This document shows positions 58,501 to 59,502 of a stretch of DNA of 62,000 nt, in pieces. This DNA is from Phoronis australis (taxonomy: Eukaryota; Phoronida; Phoronidae), in NCBI GenBank assembly GCA_002633005.1, contig NMRA01000006.1, positions 328,677-390,676 of the forward strand. Reading direction: 5' to 3'. The position numbers and the translations under genes were made by a program. A model generated the notes under the pieces. The model worked only from the letters and a program-made list of their open reading frames with translations, did no database searches and had not been told where the DNA came from. Position 1 is the stretch's first letter. Each line of letters starts with the position of its first letter.

Positions 58501-59502
58501 AAAACATAATTCATACTCACCAGACCTACTTAGTGCCAAATATCCCTTGCTTTAAAAAATGAACAGAGAAATGCCAGGTGAGCTACGTGCATGCTATTTT
58601 ACCTCTTCCTCAAATGAATGTATTCATGCGACAGGTAGCAACAGCTGTGTGACGGACTCCACACAGGCATGTCGTTAAAGGTACAGTGCTGGGAGTGCTG
58701 GTAAAAACATAATCCGTACAGTAACAAAGAAAACGAAGATCAAGTTTTCAAGATCAAGACCAAGAGAGGATGTCCAGGGGCTCAGATCTCCCTCTGTTAC
58801 ATTGTTGTAATGCAGGAATTGCAAGCACCCACGCCTATCAGACCCCCCTGGATAAAATCCTTTAATGCGTGACTGTATACCAAGAATGCTTGTTAAGTTG
58901 TATTTACAATATTTCTTGCAATAAAATAGAAGTTAACTGATCACGAGCAATAGTTTTCAGCAGTTTCTTGAGTTTTATTATCAGGGTCATACGCGTGACA
59001 GAAGTAGGTACTGTCGGGGACCACTAATTTCTCCCAGATTCAGGCAAAAAACTTCCTGGGAAAAAAGAAAATTTGATTTTTACGCTGATTAAAAAAGCAG
59101 TGGCTAGAAAATAGTAGTAAGAACATACTGAGCAGCACTGGGTTCAACTGAGTGAATGTCTAATTTTTTACTATGTGACTATTTTGACTGTATGCACAAC
59201 TAAGAATACATGATAAATGATGCCCGGTTAGTGAAAACCATTCCCTCCCAAAGATATTCGCAAAGATGCTGAATAACAAGAGTTCCGAGGCTTTAAAAAG
59301 CTCCAGTTGAGCTACTGCAATGCACTGCCCTCGTTTCGAACTGTTTTAGGTCACTTTTCAGGATGTCAACTACATAGCGACAACCAAAGGGGCGAGAAAT
59401 GGATCGTCAGGTGAGGATCATCAAACGGTAGTAAAACTCTAGGCAACACTCACGGCCGTAGGAAGCACGGTGACCCCTGTCAACTTGATCGGTATCTTCC
59501 AT
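52..59502 (-). CDS. IQGAP: IQGAP scaffold protein gene, 35 coding exons, 3' end outside window
   Basis: Seen: 35 exons on the minus strand join in one frame to about 1,358 residues. Approximate order: calponin-homology domain (residues 36-160), six internal repeats (208-654), WW domain (660-686), four IQ motifs (722-830), GAP-related domain (about 925-1312), then the start of the C-terminal segment. Known of the family: IQGAPs are cytoplasmic scaffolds that bind F-actin through the CH domain, calmodulin and myosin light chains through the IQ motifs, and active Cdc42/Rac1 through the GAP-related domain, without stimulating GTP hydrolysis. They act at the cell cortex in migration, adhesion and cytokinesis. 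Human IQGAP1 has 1,657 residues, so roughly the last 200 are missing here, beyond base 1. Oddities: Ser replaces Pro in the NPA motif, and the sixth repeat is short. Whether it equals IQGAP1, 2 or 3 cannot be said; an invertebrate usually has one ancestral gene. Confidence 0.96.
191..754. other. Intron 34, with a perfect hairpin at 580-624
   Basis: Intron between exons 34 and 35. Apart from the 19-bp hairpin listed separately I see nothing in it. Confidence 0.8.
580..624. repeat. Perfect 19-bp inverted repeat, 7-base loop
   Basis: Arms 580-598 and 606-624 are exact reverse complements (left arm ttctcaaaataccagccac) with loop tatgaca. Intronic. It may be a tiny foldback element or a structured RNA segment. 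Confidence 0.9.
755..857 (-). CDS. IQGAP: IQGAP exon 34 (end of GAP-related domain)
   Basis: Encodes LLYEHQDSIAIDEKDPLHEL then MEDLGDAPSIEELV, matching human LLDHQDAIAPEHNDPIHELL. Phase 0 to phase 1; acceptor TTTCCAG, donor GTCG|GTGTGTA. Confidence 0.97.
1445..1696. repeat. 36-bp minisatellite, about seven copies
   Basis: Tandem array in intron 33 built on aatatactgtag, with a 36-base higher-order period alternating aactgtag and gtgt spacers. The last copies shorten to about 13 bases. It lies about 400 bases from a stretch rich in GTAC motifs (2090-2175). The rest of intron 33 (858-2445) shows nothing else I can name. Confidence 0.92.
2446..2578 (-). CDS. IQGAP: IQGAP exon 33 (GAP-related domain)
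   Basis: Encodes NYFRLACDVEEPEARFNVDE then FTDATMVTKPVIYISIQEIV and DLHQ, nearly identical to the family. Phase 2 to phase 0; acceptor TTTTAG, donor CAG|GTATGG. Confidence 0.97.
2722..2965. repeat. 63-bp minisatellite, four copies
   Basis: Copies start near 2722, 2779, 2842 and 2905 with a further partial at 2960. Each contains ctaatgtcttgtacctat. The 63-base period equals 21 codons, so the minus strand stays open as a repetitive frame; it is intronic and not a gene. It fills much of intron 32 (2579-3217). Confidence 0.92.
3218..3285 (-). CDS. IQGAP: IQGAP exon 32 (GAP-related domain)
   Basis: Encodes FGGESQHLACLNSYIREAHD then KF, equivalent to human LGDNAHLSIINEYLSQSYQKF. Phase 0 to phase 2; acceptor TTGTAG, donor CAA|GTAAGT, which completes Lys with exon 33. 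Confidence 0.93.
3645..4348. mobile_element. Foldback element, about 700 bp
   Basis: Left end ggtccatttcatgaa (3646-3660) is mirrored by ttccatgaaatgggacc (4332-4348), and further inside, aacttaagaccaaaa is mirrored by ttttggtcttgactt-type sequence near 4283. A second, nested left end (ggacccatttcacgaaat) is at 3707. No open frame, so a non-autonomous DNA transposon or foldback remnant. A degenerate minisatellite with attctgyctgg cores flanks it on both sides (about 3520-3645 and 4380-4560). Confidence 0.7.
4852..5308. repeat. 45-bp minisatellite, ten copies
   Basis: Units begin with gttattggtcgagaccaag at 4852, 4897, 4942, 4987, 5032, 5079, 5124, 5169, 5214 and 5259, then a degraded copy at 5304. 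One unit has a 2-base insertion. The 45-base period equals 15 codons and leaves long open frames on both strands. Intron 31. Confidence 0.95.
6003..6170 (-). CDS. IQGAP: IQGAP exon 31 (GAP-related domain core)
   Basis: Encodes IVGNLLYYRYINSAIVSPDA, FDIIDISAEKKTLTNDQRRN and LGSIAKILQFAASNKG. This is the family signature YYRYxNPAIVxPDAFD, but Pro is replaced by Ser (codon TCG at 6134-6132, about residue 1168). Phase 0 at both ends; acceptor CTTCAG, donor GGG|GTAATT. Confidence 0.98.
6171..6770. other. Intron 30, nothing recognised
   Basis: AT-rich intron sequence with an A-rich stretch near 6421-6475. No feature could be supported. Confidence 0.7.
6771..6855 (-). CDS. IQGAP: IQGAP exon 30 (GAP-related domain)
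   Basis: Encodes YGMRYIAKVMKSALEAKFPE then AVEKDILK, matching human GMRFIAKVLKDSLHEKFPD. Phase 2 to phase 0; acceptor GTTCCAG, donor AAA|GTATGA. Confidence 0.97.
6878..6951. repeat. 37-bp tandem duplication next to exon 30
   Basis: Two copies starting cagatgatacaca at 6878 and 6915, each ending cacctrtagag. They lie 22-95 bases upstream of the exon 30 acceptor on the coding strand, in the branch-point region. Confidence 0.85.
7401..7476 (-). repeat. tRNA-derived SINE-like sequence
   Basis: On the minus strand an internal-promoter B box ggttcaagtcc (7423-7413) is exact, and an A-box-like tggccttgtgg (7466-7456) has one mismatch. The acceptor stem does not close, so this is a SINE head or tRNA pseudogene rather than a working tRNA. 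Confidence 0.6.
7546..7573. repeat. (ACAAAC)n microsatellite
   Basis: Four to five units of acaaac, starting 11 bases past the end of exon 29 inside intron 29. Confidence 0.9.
7584..7724 (-). CDS. IQGAP: IQGAP exon 29 (GAP-related domain)
   Basis: Encodes GLPYDVTIEQALSHEEVRKR then IDQSVQELRKTTDKFLQHIL and QSLDKI. The donor is CC|GTACGT, because with exon 30 this reads KIPYGMRYIAK, the exact family junction. Phase 2 to phase 2. An ACAAAC microsatellite lies 11 bases past the exon end. Confidence 0.97.
7725..8484. other. Intron 28, fragment of dispersed repeat family C
   Basis: The piece 7780-7880 (cctgaaagtagagaacctgt) resembles the family C copies near 15140 and 19700. Nothing else recognised. 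Confidence 0.5.
8485..8634 (-). CDS. IQGAP: IQGAP exon 28 (GAP-related domain)
   Basis: Encodes NARGQSYLREMLNPLVKSVM then DDRSLKINTNPIEVYKAWVN and QTESETGQA, close to family sequence. Phase 2 to phase 2; acceptor GTTTCAG, donor CAG|GTGAATG. Confidence 0.97.
8635..8987. other. Intron 27, nothing recognised
   Basis: Short AT-rich intron without identifiable elements. Confidence 0.7.
8988..9062 (-). CDS. IQGAP: IQGAP exon 27 (GAP-related domain)
   Basis: Encodes SRVETMTDIVTGNPMVVKMV then VGFN, as in the human IVTGNPTVIKMVVSFNRG segment. Phase 2 to phase 2; acceptor CTTTAG, donor CAACAG|GTAATG. Confidence 0.97.
11309..11546. mobile_element. hAT-like MITE, family B copy 1
   Basis: Starts caaggcttggaat and ends attccaagccctg, a 13-bp inverted terminal repeat related to CAGGGCTTGGAAT. 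Shares the internal segments caaataaataggcttgtgtg and aaatcctctta with the copies at 18785 and 45472. The CAGGG terminus suggests hAT; no clear 8-bp target duplication remains. Contains an AAT microsatellite (11463-11488). Lies in intron 26. Confidence 0.75.
12050..12240. repeat. Degenerate repeat with five CCAATC motifs
   Basis: ccaatc occurs at about 12050, 12143, 12173, 12203 and 12235, mostly inside catcaaccaatcac-like units of about 30 bases. It sits just downstream of the exon 26 donor. Either a decayed minisatellite or a CCAAT-box cluster. Confidence 0.6.
12261..12565 (-). CDS. IQGAP: IQGAP exon 26 (start of GAP-related domain)
   Basis: The longest exon (305 bases). Encodes DVVSHDMKLKHYKDG, GLRALSKESRERVNSYQHLF, TNPTYLAKLIFEMP, STKFMESLVLTLYNYGSNTR and EEYLLLKLFKTALEEEV, the conserved entry into the GAP-related domain. 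Phase 0 to phase 2; acceptor TTTCCAG, donor AA|GTAAGG. Confidence 0.98.
12566..13167. other. Intron 25, nothing recognised
   Basis: Unique-looking AT-rich intron sequence. Confidence 0.7.
13168..13289 (-). CDS. IQGAP: IQGAP exon 25 (helical linker)
   Basis: Encodes IQNLRKKVVTAIRSNQQLES then DLDTMDIKIGLLVKNRITLH, matching the human IRSNQQLENDLNLMDIKIGL segment. Phase 1 to phase 0; acceptor CTTTAG, donor CAT|GTGAGTG. Confidence 0.97.
13290..17397. other. Intron 24 (4.1 kb), mostly unannotated
   Basis: Contains the family C repeat copy at about 15075-15560. The remainder shows no gene, tRNA or element I can support. Confidence 0.65.
15075..15560. repeat. Dispersed repeat family C, copy 1
   Basis: Shares a series of blocks with copies near 19668, 46510 and 52310: agtagaa-cctgtagaattt, catgacca-type and tttttgaaaa-tccaattt segments, then gtgtataaagc. 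About 400-490 bases, AT-rich, without an open frame. Type unknown. Confidence 0.55.
17398..17484 (-). CDS. IQGAP: IQGAP exon 24 (linker after IQ motifs)
   Basis: Encodes HADDPPVSVVRKFVHLLDQS then DIDYSEEI, nearly identical to the human EDPPMVVVRKFVHLLDQSD segment. Phase 1 to phase 1; acceptor TTTCAG, donor ATAG|GTAAGAG. Confidence 0.97.
17887..18075. repeat. Dispersed repeat family A, copy 1
   Basis: Starts gtattcagacaaaatgaccc, followed by tgtcatgacgg and gtctcccctgatgacc. Internally the piece accgtcagagtagtctcccc is duplicated in tandem (27 bases). Intron 23. Confidence 0.75.
18225..18366 (-). CDS. IQGAP: IQGAP exon 23 (IQ motifs 3 and 4)
   Basis: Encodes IQ motif 3 as LQAAVRMMQARKRF and motif 4 as IQACFRSNMARNDY, then VQL. 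Motif 3 has Leu for Ile and Met for Gly at consensus positions. Phase 0 to phase 1; acceptor CACACAG, donor CTGA|GTAAGT. Confidence 0.95.
18785..19039. mobile_element. hAT-like MITE, family B copy 2
   Basis: The best-preserved copy: 5' cagggcttggaatga and 3' attccaagccctg form a 13-bp inverted terminal repeat around a 255-bp AT-rich body without coding capacity. Intron 22. Confidence 0.8.
19114..19197 (-). CDS. IQGAP: IQGAP exon 22 (IQ motif 2)
   Basis: Encodes SCWRGYKQKKQYQDRLDVLK then SNEAAVIK. Across the intron it completes IQ motif 2, IQSCWRGYKQKKQY, nearly identical to human. Phase 0 at both ends; acceptor TTTCAG, donor AAG|GTTAGA. Confidence 0.97.
19301..19411. repeat. Imperfect direct duplication
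   Basis: tgtaaac-tgccttcttctaa near 19301 recurs at 19379, and ttctaaaataagtcaatgt near 19330 recurs at 19392. Spacing is about 62-78 bases. Intron 21. Confidence 0.75.
19668..20040. repeat. Dispersed repeat family C, copy 2
   Basis: Resembles the copy at 15075 (ctgaaagtagaagacctgta and agtatgtaaagcatagaat segments). Intron 21. Confidence 0.55.
20496..20666 (-). CDS. IQGAP: IQGAP exon 21 (IQ motif 1)
   Basis: Encodes SVVTEVTADYDRELLFKANE, then IQ motif 1 as VQALIRGHLARKKF, then LNFMKTQLPAIVAIQ, where the final IQ starts motif 2. Phase 0 at both ends; acceptor TTTCAG, donor CAG|GTGTGT. IQ motifs bind calmodulin and light chains in this family. Confidence 0.97.
21190..21400. repeat. Dispersed repeat family D, copy in intron 20
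   Basis: Starts acatggcgggcaagtgaaat and ends ctgaaattggtaagatttta. Similar blocks recur at 22796, 33380, 42964, 53205 and 56548. Confidence 0.55.
21569..21711 (-). CDS. IQGAP: IQGAP exon 20 (WW domain)
   Basis: Encodes a WW domain: GWMMNRTKEGHKFYFNVQTM then ESGWTRGP. Both signature Trp residues (about 660 and 682), the YFN core and the closing Pro (about 686) are present. It ends LLTRDDIQ, equivalent to the human LSREEIQ before the IQ motifs. Acceptor TTGCTAG, donor CAG|GTAACAG; phase 1 to phase 0. Confidence 0.95.
22055..22135. repeat. C-rich degenerate tandem repeat with one N
   Basis: Four to five units resembling ctctcaagccccatcc; an undetermined base at 22132 suggests a sequencing problem in this tract. 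Intron 19. Confidence 0.75.
22796..22895. repeat. Dispersed repeat family D, fragment
   Basis: acaaaacatggcggacaagt, then gctttatcattttaaagttt, as in the copies at 21190 and 56548. Confidence 0.5.
23165..23385. repeat. Dispersed repeat family A, copy 2
   Basis: Contains aacccagaattccatgtcaa, acggctgggcggaagcc and gccattccgtaattgg, shared with the copies at 28806 and 36781. Intron 19. Confidence 0.75.
23803..23892 (-). CDS. IQGAP: IQGAP exon 19 (repeat 6, shortened long exon)
   Basis: Encodes FMVVINMLLDSCSVEHISNW then LKRYTDTNA. The VIN and the following D-S-x-SVE-x-x-S spacing align with the start of human repeat 6 (FAINEAVESGDVGKTLSAL). Only 90 bases, phase 1 to phase 1, so the second half of the repeat is missing. 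Acceptor GTTTCAG, donor GCGG|GTACTTG. Less similar to the family than other exons, but the phases fit exons 18 and 20. Confidence 0.78.
23893..24567. other. Intron 18, nothing recognised
   Basis: No element or open frame could be supported. Confidence 0.7.
24568..24658 (-). CDS. IQGAP: IQGAP exon 18 (repeat 6, short exon)
   Basis: Encodes ISGDDSALLWLEEIQSAVDR then SNKHADDAVK, close to the human SAVLWLDEIQGGIWQSNKD segment. Phase 0 to phase 1; acceptor TTTGTAG, donor AAAA|GTACGT. Confidence 0.95.
24659..25054. other. Intron 17, nothing recognised
   Basis: Short intron; nothing seen. Confidence 0.7.
25055..25218 (-). CDS. IQGAP: IQGAP exon 17 (repeat 5, long exon)
   Basis: Encodes IEAIAKINEAIDNGDDQVTL then ATLQLPSAQLQNI and HYQAILAHDKAKKAQ, a canonical internal repeat of 164 bases. 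Phase 1 to phase 0; acceptor GTCCAG, donor CAG|GTTAAA. Confidence 0.96.
25219..25730. other. Intron 16, nothing recognised
   Basis: Short AT-rich intron; nothing seen. Confidence 0.7.
25731..25812 (-). CDS. IQGAP: IQGAP exon 16 (repeat 5, short exon)
   Basis: Encodes LRNPLLTHLEIQEAVDAVNT then RVTEEHE. With exon 17 it reads EEHERIEAIAKINEAI, close to human EEHERILAIGLINEAL. Phase 0 to phase 1; acceptor TTTTCAG, donor C|GTAAGTG. Confidence 0.95.
26268..26330 (+). repeat. Weak tRNA-like sequence
   Basis: A possible A-box-like tagttcagcca and a diverged B-box ggtcgagggac on the plus strand. Too degraded to be a tRNA; perhaps an old SINE head. Confidence 0.25.
26558..26634. repeat. Near-perfect 36-bp inverted repeat, 5-base loop
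   Basis: Arms 26558-26593 and 26599-26634 differ at one position (a versus g after ctcag) around loop gtgtg. Core of the arm: taacacagcatgatgcagg. Intron 15, without other repeats immediately beside it. Confidence 0.93.
27782..27945 (-). CDS. IQGAP: IQGAP exon 15 (repeat 4, long exon)
   Basis: Encodes LSAIARINEAVQAGHSEETY then RSLQQEGAHIASLDD and YQNQLFQDMLSKAK. I place the donor at AAG|GTAACA because the exon is then 164 bases, the same as the homologous exon 17, and the residue spacing from IN to the next IQ (56) equals the human one. The frame stays open 42 bases further to a second in-phase donor, GAG|GTGAAC (exon would then start at 27740). Confidence 0.88.
28806..29038. repeat. Dispersed repeat family A, copy 3
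   Basis: Starts aaaagtattgagacaaaatg and ends atgatgggaaaacggtattt. Terminal gacaaaatgacc against ggtattttg hints at a short imperfect inverted repeat. Intron 14. Confidence 0.8.
29193..29232 (-). CDS. IQGAP: IQGAP exon 14 (repeat 4, short exon)
   Basis: Only 40 bases, DDLDFDEIVGGIT plus one base; shorter than the other short repeat exons except exon 8. Acceptor ATTTCAG and donor ACGG|GTAAGTT are strong, and the phases (0 to 1) fit both neighbours. Confidence 0.87.
29438..29598 (-). CDS. IQGAP: IQGAP exon 13 (repeat 3, long exon)
   Basis: Encodes KLAVDSVNTALKRDDVTDLM then RALQSSSAHFPAVCDFAGAL and YLEEFQSILQEKG. FPAVCDFAGALY parallels the human LPQVYPFAADLY. Phase 1 to phase 0; acceptor TCCGTAG, donor GGG|GTATGTG. 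Confidence 0.93.
30460..30537 (-). repeat. tRNA-derived SINE-like sequence
   Basis: On the minus strand, A box tggctcagtgg (30527-30517) and B box ggttcaaatcc (30483-30473) both fit the pol III consensus exactly, and the T stem pairs. The acceptor stem (ggagaca against ctttact) does not close, so this is a SINE head or tRNA pseudogene. Intron 12. Confidence 0.7.
30732..30825 (-). CDS. IQGAP: IQGAP exon 12 (repeat 3, short exon)
   Basis: Encodes KSHGDPSLHLDKDELQLGIN then KANLDADVGYQ; the family equivalent is the QKEELQSGVDAAN segment. Phase 0 to phase 1; acceptor CTTCCAG, donor CAGA|GTAAGAG. Confidence 0.92.
30826..32243. other. Intron 11, nothing recognised
   Basis: 1.4 kb of AT-rich intron with no supported element. 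Confidence 0.65.
32244..32404 (-). CDS. IQGAP: IQGAP exon 11 (repeat 2, long exon)
   Basis: Encodes HRALVLVNAALDSGNSNLLL then EALQSSHLSLKEV and YMGRLRNEREQKQ. It shows the repeat pattern of hydrophobic-VN-x-ALDSG-x-ALQS. Phase 1 to phase 0; acceptor TTCACAG, donor CAG|GTAAGA. Confidence 0.93.
32405..32922. other. Intron 10, nothing recognised
   Basis: Short intron with no supported element. Confidence 0.7.
32923..33013 (-). CDS. IQGAP: IQGAP exon 10 (repeat 2, short exon)
   Basis: Encodes SVDLESTWEP then DVYDELLTQAEIQGNINKVN, close to the human DVYEELLTQAEIQ segment. Phase 0 to phase 1; acceptor TCTGCAG, donor AATG|GTGAGG. Confidence 0.96.
33380..33605. repeat. Dispersed repeat family D, copy in intron 9
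   Basis: Contains attttgagcatttgcaacaa and agcagttttagcgattattt, almost identical to the copy at 42964. The rest of intron 9 (33014-35497) shows nothing else. Confidence 0.6.
35498..35676 (-). CDS. IQGAP: IQGAP exon 9 (repeat 1, long exon)
   Basis: Encodes HAAVIAINEAVDRQDPSETL then AALRNPAAHLINIV and YQDLMYVAKQIKAENAHNK, the first internal repeat. Phase 1 to phase 0; acceptor TCCTCAG, donor AAG|GTGAGAG. Confidence 0.97.
36781..37173. repeat. Dispersed repeat family A, copy 4 (longest)
   Basis: Starts aaaagtatcagacaaaatga and ends aaaatggtattttgtc; the ends gacaaaat and attttgtc are inverted. It carries about 150 bases not present in copy 3. Intron 8. Confidence 0.8.
37492..37545. repeat. 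27-bp tandem duplication beside microexon 8
   Basis: Two copies (37492-37518, 37519-37545), each with a gtctg-cagac mini-hairpin. The nearer copy ends 22 bases from the exon 8 donor on the coding strand. Confidence 0.85.
37568..37589 (-). CDS. IQGAP: IQGAP exon 8, 22-base microexon
   Basis: Only 22 bases: MPVDEAA plus the first base of Leu. With exon 9 it reads VDEAALHAAVIAINEA, the exact family sequence. Acceptor TTTGCAG, donor C|GTAAGTG. It is the short exon of the first internal-repeat module. A 27-bp tandem duplication (37492-37545) lies just downstream of its donor. Confidence 0.93.
37590..37939. other. Intron 7, nothing recognised
   Basis: 350-base intron; nothing seen. Confidence 0.7.
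37940..38031 (-). CDS. IQGAP: IQGAP exon 7 (CH-to-repeat linker)
   Basis: Encodes EEISAMRKELEKYGIQMPAF then SKIGGILANE, the conserved segment linking the CH domain to the repeats. Begins in phase 1, ends in phase 0; donor GAG|GTGAGC. Confidence 0.97.
38412..39080. mobile_element. Foldback element with arms of about 70 bp
   Basis: The left arm (38419-38490, with actcaaatacatgggattgg and aaacacgattcattt) is the reverse complement, at roughly 85-90%, of the right arm (38985-39055, with aatgaatcgtgttttatgag). The arms translate alike in opposite frames (SNTWDWTHKTRFI and SNTWNWTHKTRFI). A ct microsatellite (38230-38242) lies outside. Intron 6. Confidence 0.75.
39883..39950 (-). CDS. IQGAP: IQGAP exon 6 (end of CH domain)
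   Basis: Encodes LYLFKLGLAPQIEDLYGKI and KFT, the conserved end of the CH domain. Begins in phase 2 and ends in phase 1; acceptor TTTTCAG, donor ACAG|GTAAGT. Confidence 0.96.
39951..41079. other. Intron 5, nothing recognised
   Basis: 1.1 kb of AT-rich intron with no supported element. Confidence 0.65.
41080..41156 (-). CDS. IQGAP: IQGAP exon 5 (CH domain)
   Basis: Encodes IFYPETTDIYDKKNMPK and VIYCIHAL, almost identical to human IQGAP1. Acceptor TTTGCAG, donor AG|GTAATT, ends in phase 2 and completes Ser with exon 6. Confidence 0.97.
42600..42790. repeat. Imperfect tandem duplication, about 100 bp
   Basis: gaccttgaaaacaaagtcca near 42602 recurs near 42688, with cttatyaaactacctc-type sequence after each. 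Intron 4. Confidence 0.65.
42964..43080. repeat. Dispersed repeat family D, copy in intron 4
   Basis: attttgagcatttgtaacaa and gcagttttagcaattatttt match the copy at 33380. A fragment in the opposite direction lies near 47025-47060. Confidence 0.6.
44114..44146. repeat. (TG)16 microsatellite
   Basis: Uninterrupted tg dinucleotide run of about 33 bases in intron 4. Confidence 0.97.
45472..45679. mobile_element. hAT-like MITE, family B copy 3 (5' truncated)
   Basis: Keeps cacaaataaataggcttgtg and the 3' end attccaagccctg, but lacks the first part of the left end. Intron 4. Confidence 0.75.
45905..46042. repeat. 12-bp minisatellite, about 11.5 copies
   Basis: Units of aggaccatatat or aggaccatgtat. 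The period equals four codons, so both strands are open (minus reads a repeated MVLY; plus a repeated GPYI or GPCI). It ends 46 bases before the inverted-repeat element at 46088. Confidence 0.95.
46088..46489. mobile_element. 402-bp TIR element with TA target duplication
   Basis: 27-bp terminal inverted repeats (46088-46114 and 46463-46489, left end caccttattcacgc) differ at two positions. TA flanks both sides (46086-46087, 46490-46491), as in Tc1/mariner-type insertions. A second inverted pair (46119-46150 and 46219-46250, gagcctctttctaggtttt) lies inside. No transposase frame; non-autonomous. GC-richer than its surroundings. Confidence 0.85.
46510..46925. repeat. Dispersed repeat family C, copy 3
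   Basis: Begins 21 bases after the TIR element and resembles the copy at 52310 (catgaccaaatttcttttga, aaagtcccattttgat). Intron 4. Confidence 0.6.
48632..48670. repeat. (AAC)n microsatellite
   Basis: About 12 units of caa, ending 32 bases before exon 4 (48702), on its donor side within intron 4. Confidence 0.95.
48702..48779 (-). CDS. IQGAP: IQGAP exon 4 (CH domain)
   Basis: Encodes 26 codons, TRGLHFRHTDNINHFF to VGLPK, matching the CH-domain GLHFRHTDN segment of the family. Starts and ends in phase 0; acceptor TTTTTAG, donor AAG|GTAAGG. It sits alone between the two largest introns of the window. Confidence 0.97.
49284..49364. other. Assembly gap, 81 N
   Basis: Undetermined bases inside intron 3. 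The frames that cross it are not meaningful. Confidence 1.
52310..52625. repeat. Dispersed repeat family C, copy 4
   Basis: Contains ccatgatgaccaaatttcat and actgtcaaagtcctactttt, as in the copies at 46510 and 15075. Abuts a reversed family A fragment. Intron 3. Confidence 0.6.
52670..52732. repeat. Dispersed repeat family A, reversed fragment (copy 5)
   Basis: gctgtcatgatagggaattc then tgggtaatttgtctgaatac is the reverse complement of the family A left end. Confidence 0.7.
53205..53355. repeat. Dispersed repeat family D, copy in intron 3
   Basis: ggccgacaagtgagattcta at the start and ttttggcaattatttttgtg at the end match the copy at 56548. Confidence 0.55.
55391..55750. repeat. Tandem duplication of about 190 bp carrying CA microsatellites
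   Basis: Copy 1 (55391-55584) and copy 2 (55585-55750) both run from tctcccytgtccagactt through atacaat and gtctgccag to a ca/cg-rich microsatellite. Intron 3. Confidence 0.88.
56148..56192. repeat. 12-bp perfect stem downstream of exon 3 donor
   Basis: Arms ggcacccctcgc (56148-56159) and gcgaggggtgcc (56181-56192), 21-base loop. GC-rich in AT-rich surroundings, 34 bases past the exon 3 donor in the transcript. Confidence 0.88.
56227..56383 (-). CDS. IQGAP: IQGAP exon 3 (CH domain)
   Basis: Encodes 52 codons of the calponin-homology domain, including LPATTELEDGLQNGVYLAKL and VVPLKKIYDKDQERWK. The family actin-binding core GLxNGVYLAKLG is intact. Acceptor TTTTAG, donor AAG|GTGAGAG, ends in phase 0. 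A 12-bp perfect stem lies 34 bases downstream of the donor. Confidence 0.97.
56548..56760. repeat. Dispersed repeat family D, copy in intron 2
   Basis: Starts atatggccgacaaatgaaat and ends gaaattggtgagattttacc, giving the clearest outline of the family (about 210 bases). Confidence 0.6.
56783..56876. repeat. 47-bp tandem duplication
   Basis: Two almost identical copies starting tttgacatgttgggttagta at 56783 and 56830. Intron 2. Confidence 0.95.
56994..57097. repeat. G run plus 32-bp minisatellite, three copies
   Basis: An 11-base G run (56994-57004) leads into three copies of gggcccagattgagtgaaag-type units at 57002, 57034 and 57066. Intron 2. Confidence 0.95.
57682..57781 (-). CDS. IQGAP: IQGAP exon 2 (N-terminus into CH domain)
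   Basis: Encodes VDDAERMSAEEMDEKR then YEYLCHLEEAK, nearly identical to the human segment leading into the calponin-homology domain. Acceptor TTTGTAG, donor GT|GTAAGTG, phase 1 to phase 2. A Val replaces the usual Arg at the junction with exon 3 (EEAKVW). Confidence 0.95.
57923..58027. repeat. Purine-rich tract of about 105 bases
   Basis: Almost only G and A on the plus strand, with repeated gggag, ggagg and gtcggg blocks, so polypyrimidine in the transcript. It has enough G runs to allow a G-quadruplex or triplex. The rest of intron 1 (57782-59453) shows nothing recognised. Confidence 0.9.
59454..59502 (-). CDS. IQGAP: IQGAP exon 1 (start codon)
   Basis: Encodes residues 1-16, MEDTDQVDRGHRASYG, plus one base. 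The ATG at 59502-59500 is chosen because an in-frame TAG lies nine bases upstream (59514-59512), position -3 is A and +4 is G. The exon ends C|GTGAGT in phase 1 and joins exon 2 to read YGHVDDAERM, like the start of human IQGAP1 before its CH domain. No other upstream exon is implied, though a spliced 5' UTR is possible. Confidence 0.88.
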